64,000 nucleotides of DNA from Pseudomonas poae (GTDB lineage: Bacteria; Pseudomonadota; Gammaproteobacteria; Pseudomonadales; Pseudomonadaceae): positions 625,001 to 689,000 of the forward strand of contig CP110972.1 of the NCBI GenBank assembly GCA_028869255.1, in the 5' to 3' direction. The notes below the pieces were generated by a model. The model saw nothing but the letters and a program-made list of their open reading frames with translations. It ran no database searches and was not told the DNA's origin. Of the stretch, positions 60,456 through 64,000 are shown piece after piece. Made by a program: the position numbers and the translations under genes. Within the stretch, counting starts at the first letter, position 1. Each line of letters starts with the position of its first letter.

Positions 60456-61838
60456 CTAGATCACCCGTGAAAAGCGCTGCCGATTCTGGTGCTCCAGATA
60501 GGCATCGAACACCATGCACACCGACCGCACCAGCAGCCTTCCGGCTGGCAGCACACGAATGCCCTGGGCGTCCAGCGCGATCAGGCCGTCTTGCGCCATG
60601 GCCTCGAGTTGCGGCCATACGTCGTCGAAATACCCGCGAAAATCAATGTTGAAGGCGTGTTCAACCTGCTCGAATGCCAGGCTGAACGTGCAGATCAACT
60701 GCTGAATCACCTCCCGTCGCAACCGGTCGTCAGTGGTGCAGCGCAAGCCACGGCTGGTGGCCAACTGCGCGCCGGCCAGGGTGTTCTGGTAGGCGCTGAG
60801 GTCACTGGTGTTCTGGCAATACAGGTCGCCGATCTGGCTGATGGCCGACACGCCAAGCCCGATCAGGTCGCAATGACCATGGGTGGTATAGCCCTGGAAG
60901 TTGCGCTGCAGGGTGCCTTCTTCCTGGGCGATGGCGAGTTCGTCGTCCGGCAGGGCAAAGTGGTCCATGCCGATATAGCGATAACCGGCCTGGGTCAGTT
61001 GCTCGATGGTGGTTTGCAGCATCAGTAGCTTGGACGCAGGCGACGGCAAGTCGTCGGTGTCGATGCGCCGCTGGGGCATGAAACGCTCCGGCAGGTGCGC
61101 ATAGTTGAACACCGACAGGCGGTCCGGTTGCAGCCTGATCACTTCCTCCACGGTGCGGGCGAAGTTGATCGGTGTCTGCTTGGGCAGGCCGTAGATCAGG
61201 TCGATATTGATCGAGCGAAACTGCAGGGTGCGCGCCGCATCAATGACCGCACGGGTTTCTTCCAGGCTTTGCAGGCGGTTGACCGCGCGCTGCACGTCCG
61301 GGTCGAGGTCTTGCAGGCCGATGCTCACGCGGTTGAAGCCCAATTCGCGCAGCAGGCCCATGGTGGCCCAGTCTGCCTCACGCGGGTCGATCTCGATGCC
61401 GTAGTCGCCGGAGTCATCATCCAGCAAATTGAAGTGCTGGCGCAGGCAACCCATCACCTGGCGCAGTTCATCATGGCTGAGAAAGGTCGGCGTTCCGCCG
61501 CCGAAGTGCAGCTGCTCCACCGGCTGTTTCGGGTCGAGGTGGCAGGCCACCAGCTGGATCTCCTGCTCCAGGCGTTGCAGGTACGCGTGGGCGCGGCCAC
61601 GGTCCTTGGTGATCACCTTGTTGCAGGCGCAGTAGTAGCAAATGTTCGCGCAGAACGGCACATGCACATACAGCGACAACGGGCGTGCGGCCTTGCGGCT
61701 GTCGCGCAGGGCGTGGAGCAGGTCGAAAGTGCCGACCTGGCTGTCGAATTGTACGGCGGTGGGGTAGGACGTGTAGCGCGGTCCCGCCAGGTCGTAACGG
61801 TGAATCAGATTGGTGTCCCAACGAATGGCGTCGAGCAT
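60456..61838 (-). CDS. hemN: Oxygen-independent coproporphyrinogen III oxidase
   Basis: A 460-residue radical-SAM enzyme that converts coproporphyrinogen III to protoporphyrinogen IX without oxygen. The cluster motif is PFCANICYYCACNK (CxxxCxxC), with the downstream GGGTPTFLS and IDPREADW segments of the family. A perfect ANR box (61899-61912) lies about 60 bp upstream, so it is induced under low oxygen. Its stop codon abuts that of the convergent hypothetical gene with no terminator between. Confidence 0.96.
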   Translation of the reverse strand: MLDAIRWDTNLIHRYDLAGPRYTSYPTAVQFDSQVGTFDLLHALRDSRKAARPLSLYVHVPFCANICYYCACNKVITKDRGRAHAYLQRLEQEIQLVACHLDPKQPVEQLHFGGGTPTFLSHDELRQVMGCLRQHFNLLDDDSGDYGIEIDPREADWATMGLLRELGFNRVSIGLQDLDPDVQRAVNRLQSLEETRAVIDAARTLQFRSINIDLIYGLPKQTPINFARTVEEVIRLQPDRLSVFNYAHLPERFMPQRRIDTDDLPSPASKLLMLQTTIEQLTQAGYRYIGMDHFALPDDELAIAQEEGTLQRNFQGYTTHGHCDLIGLGVSAISQIGDLYCQNTSDLSAYQNTLAGAQLATSRGLRCTTDDRLRREVIQQLICTFSLAFEQVEHAFNIDFRGYFDDVWPQLEAMAQDGLIALDAQGIRVLPAGRLLVRSVCMVFDAYLEHQNRQRFSRVI

Positions 61839-61898
61839 GCGGGCGTTCCCCCGGATAGGCTAGTGGGCCGAGTCTAGGGGCGTGACCGGCGAGCCATG

Positions 61899-61912
61899 TT
61901 GATTTGCATCAA
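61899..61912. promoter_or_regulatory. ANR/FNR box upstream of hemN
   Basis: TTGATTTGCATCAA is a perfect match to TTGAT-N4-ATCAA. Its centre is about 67 bp from the hemN start, a typical position for ANR activation. anr itself is about 2 kb away. Confidence 0.88.
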
Positions 61913-61939
61913 CGGGGAGCGGCGCTATGCCACACCTTA

Positions 61940-62623
61940 TCAGTGGCCCATTAGCCAATGCTGATGTGGACCGGGAAGTGTCCACCCCCCGAACAGAATC
62001 ACCAGCAGCCCCCCGGCCATGCGCACACTGCGTTTACGCAAAAGCGCCGTCACCCGTTCAGCCGCCAAACCCGTCGCCAGCAGCACCGGCCAGGTGCCCA
62101 ACCCAAACGCCAGCATCAGCAACGCACTGTCCAGCGCATTACCCTGGCTCGCGGCCCACAGCAGGGTGCTGTAGACCAACCCACATGGCAGCCAGCCCCA
62201 CAGCGCGCCCAGCAGCAACGCACGCGGCAGGCTGGACACCGGCAGCAAACGGTTGGCGACGGGCTGTAGGTAGCGCCACAGGCCGCGCCCGAGGCTTTCG
62301 ATGCGGGTCAGGCCGCTCCACCAGCCAGCCAGGTACAGGCCCATGCTGATCAACAGCAAGCCGGCGAGTACGCGCATGAACATCGCCGCGGGGCTGTTGG
62401 CCACCGCCCAGCCAGCCAGGCCGATCAGCAGCCCGGCAGTGGCGTAGCTGAGGATGCGCCCCAGGTTGTACGCCAGCAGCAGGCGGAAACGACGGCTGCG
62501 TTGCTCCTTGGGGATTGCCAGGGTCAGTGCCCCCATCAGCCCGCCGCACATGCCCAGGCAGTGGCCGCCGCCGAGCAGGCCGAGGATCAACGCGGAGACC
62601 AGCAATGGCGCCAATTCAAGCAT
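61940..62623 (-). CDS. SafE/TauE-like membrane protein of the cco cluster
   Basis: A 227-residue inner-membrane protein with about six hydrophobic segments and an N-terminal GGGHCLGMCGG motif, suggesting metal or thiol chemistry. Proteins of this type follow ccoS in Pseudomonas and are linked to copper handling or cytochrome cbb3 assembly. Its start overlaps ccoS by 8 nt. Confidence 0.88.
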   Translation of the reverse strand: MLELAPLLVSALILGLLGGGHCLGMCGGLMGALTLAIPKEQRSRRFRLLLAYNLGRILSYATAGLLIGLAGWAVANSPAAMFMRVLAGLLLISMGLYLAGWWSGLTRIESLGRGLWRYLQPVANRLLPVSSLPRALLLGALWGWLPCGLVYSTLLWAASQGNALDSALLMLAFGLGTWPVLLATGLAAERVTALLRKRSVRMAGGLLVILFGGWTLPGPHQHWLMGH

Positions 62624-62834
62624 GGGGCGGTTCTTTAGGGGCCTGCGGTTGCTCCGGCCTGTTGGCTTCGTCGATGGCGGCCAGGTGGTTCGGGTCCTGG
62701 TCGTCGAACAGCACGCTGTGGGCCGGACCGTCGAGGTCGTCGTACTGGCCGCTGTCCACCGCCCAGAAGAAGATGTAGATGGCGACCCCCACCAACAGCA
62801 GCGCCGCCGGAATCATCACGTATAAAGCTGGCAT
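62616..62834 (-). CDS. ccoS: CcoS, cbb3-type cytochrome oxidase assembly protein
   Basis: A 72-residue protein with a single N-terminal transmembrane helix (MIPAALLLVGVAIYIFFWAV) followed by the family motif DSGQYDDLDGPAHSVLFDD. ATG 62834 has GGAG 5 bases upstream. It is needed for cofactor insertion into cytochrome cbb3 oxidase, together with ccoI upstream. Confidence 0.93.
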   Translation of the reverse strand: MPALYVMIPAALLLVGVAIYIFFWAVDSGQYDDLDGPAHSVLFDDQDPNHLAAIDEANRPEQPQAPKEPPHA

Positions 62835-62856
62835 CTGCACTCCATGCCCGCACGGC

Positions 62857-64000
62857 TCAAGCCGGCAGTGGGCGGGTTACTGAGGGGGCGCCTGGGGCCT
62901 GCGCGCTCGGCAGGCGAGTCAGGCGCAGGGCGTTGAGCACCACGGTCAACGAACTGAGGGACATGCCGATCGCCGCCCAGATCGGGGTGATCCAGCCCAG
63001 GGCAGCAAACGGCAGCATCAGGCCATTGTACAGCCCGGCCCACAGCAGGTTTTCAATGATTACCCGACGGGTGCGTCGTGCCAGGCTAAAGGCTTGCACC
63101 AGCGCGTCGAGCCGGTTGGACAGCAGCACCGCGTCGGCGCTGGTCTTGGCCAGGTCGGTGGCCGAACCCATGGCCACGCTGATATCGGCGGCGGCGAGCA
63201 CCGGCACATCGTTGACGCCATCGCCGAGCATCAGCACCTTGCGACCTTGCTTGTGCAAGTGTTGCAGCACGTGCAGCTTGTCGTCGGGGCGCAGGCCGCC
63301 GTGGGCTTCGTCGATGCCCAGTTCGGCAGCCACACTGGCGACCATCGGCGAACTGTCTCCGGACAGCAGCAGTGTGCGCCAGCCGCGAGCCTTGCAGGCG
63401 GCCAGCAGGGCAGGGGCGTCGCTGCGCAGGCGGTCATCCAGCACGAACCAGGCGAGCGCACCGTCACGGTCGCCCAGCAGCAGCCATTGGCCGGCTTCGT
63501 TTGGCGAGGCGGGGATCGGGCAGCCACTGAGTTCGCAGACAAAACCGGGCTGGCCGATGCGCAGCAGGCGTTCACCCACGCGACCTTCCAGGCCCAGTCC
63601 GGGAAGCTGAGCACCTCATCGGCGGCCAGCGGGGCACGCCCGAAGGCCCGCGCAATCGGGTGCTCAGAGCGCTGTTCAAGGGCGGCGGCGAGCGCCAGGC
63701 ACAGGTCGCTGCTGGCGCTGCCCAATGGGCGGATCGCTCTCAACGCCAAGCGGCCTTCGGTGAGGGTGCCGGTCTTGTCGAAAATCACCGTGTCGATCTG
63801 GTTCAAGCCTTCCAGCACATGACCACGGGTCAGCAGCAGCCCGAGTTTGTGCAGGGTGCCGGTGGCGGCGGTGAGGGCCGTCGGTGTGGCCAGGGACAGC
63901 GCGCACGGGCAGGTGGCGACCAGCATCGCCAGCACGATCCAGAATGCCCGCGATGCATCCAGTTCCCACCACACCAGGCCGATCACGGCGGCGGCCATCA
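62857..64000 (-). pseudogene. ccoI: CcoI, copper-transporting P-type ATPase, frameshifted and 5' partial
   Basis: The window ends inside this gene. Visible motifs are the membrane metal site TCPCALSLATPTAL, the phosphorylation site DKTGTLTEG, a conserved SEHPIARAF, and in another frame the hinge GDGVNDVPVLAAAD and the last helices. The frame breaks near 63597-63600; one added base turns SFPDWAWK into SFPGLGLEGRVGERLL. CcoI supplies copper for cbb3 oxidase. It is probably intact in reality, like the other homopolymer breaks. Confidence 0.9.

Overview
The window is a chromosomal segment of a Pseudomonas, most likely from the P. fluorescens complex. The evidence is the gene content and order (ppsR/ppsA, cmaX-crfX-cmpX-sigX-oprF-cobA, nasST, pyrD-rmf-rlmKL, guaD-xdhCBA, smc-zipA-ligA, ffs, dnaX-ybaB-recR, apt-anr-hemN-ccoS-ccoI), the high G+C content with GC-ending codons, and many palindromic REP elements built on a GCGGGCTTGCCCGC core. 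No tRNA, rRNA, CRISPR array, insertion sequence or prophage was seen.

Layout. 1-632: 3' end of a MocR-like aminotransferase-fold gene, then a REP pair. 0.8-9.9 kb: PEP synthase and its regulator, an esterase-like hydrolase, an RraA-type protein, and the cell-envelope block cmaX-crfX-cmpX-sigX-oprF. 9.9-15.6 kb (minus strand): nitrate assimilation regulators nasS-nasT behind a sigma-54-like promoter, an ANTAR-type antitermination leader, a nitrate transporter, a phosphatase-kinase fusion, and cobA. The reductase genes nirBD/nasC are not in this block. 15.9-18.6 kb: four genes resembling parts of an SPI-1-like type III secretion system (secretin, SpoA domain, HilA-like regulator, IagB-like transglycosylase) with no export apparatus. 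18.7-28.8 kb: pyrD, rmf with a structured leader, rlmKL, a CHASE-type diguanylate cyclase, dacB, yggL, benE. 29-36.9 kb: purine catabolism (guaD, xdhABC) with two GntR regulators. 36.9-45.5 kb: smc-zipA-ligA, a zinc-metallopeptidase-like gene and the 4.5S SRP RNA. 45.7-48.5 kb: two tandem muramidase-domain genes followed by a coupled small exported protein, a candidate effector/immunity locus. 48.5-52.6 kb: assorted accessory genes. 52.7-57 kb: dnaX-ybaB and recR. 57-64 kb: an acyl-CoA dehydrogenase, apt, the oxygen regulator anr, an unknown helical protein, anaerobic hemN with a perfect ANR box, and the cbb3-oxidase assembly genes (SafE-like, ccoS, ccoI).

A caution applies to the whole window. 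Seven genes (cmaX, dacB, smc, both muramidases, dnaX, ccoI) are each broken by one inserted or missing base at a short homopolymer, and ligA has an in-frame TAG. smc, ligA and dnaX are core genes and dnaX is broken inside its Walker A motif, so most of these breaks are probably sequencing or assembly errors rather than real pseudogenes.

The most interesting items are the orphan type III secretion-like cluster, the NasT/ANTAR leader whose second hairpin overlaps a terminator arm, the muramidase/immunity-like locus with a shared upstream 10-mer, and an abrupt codon-usage shift inside ligA.
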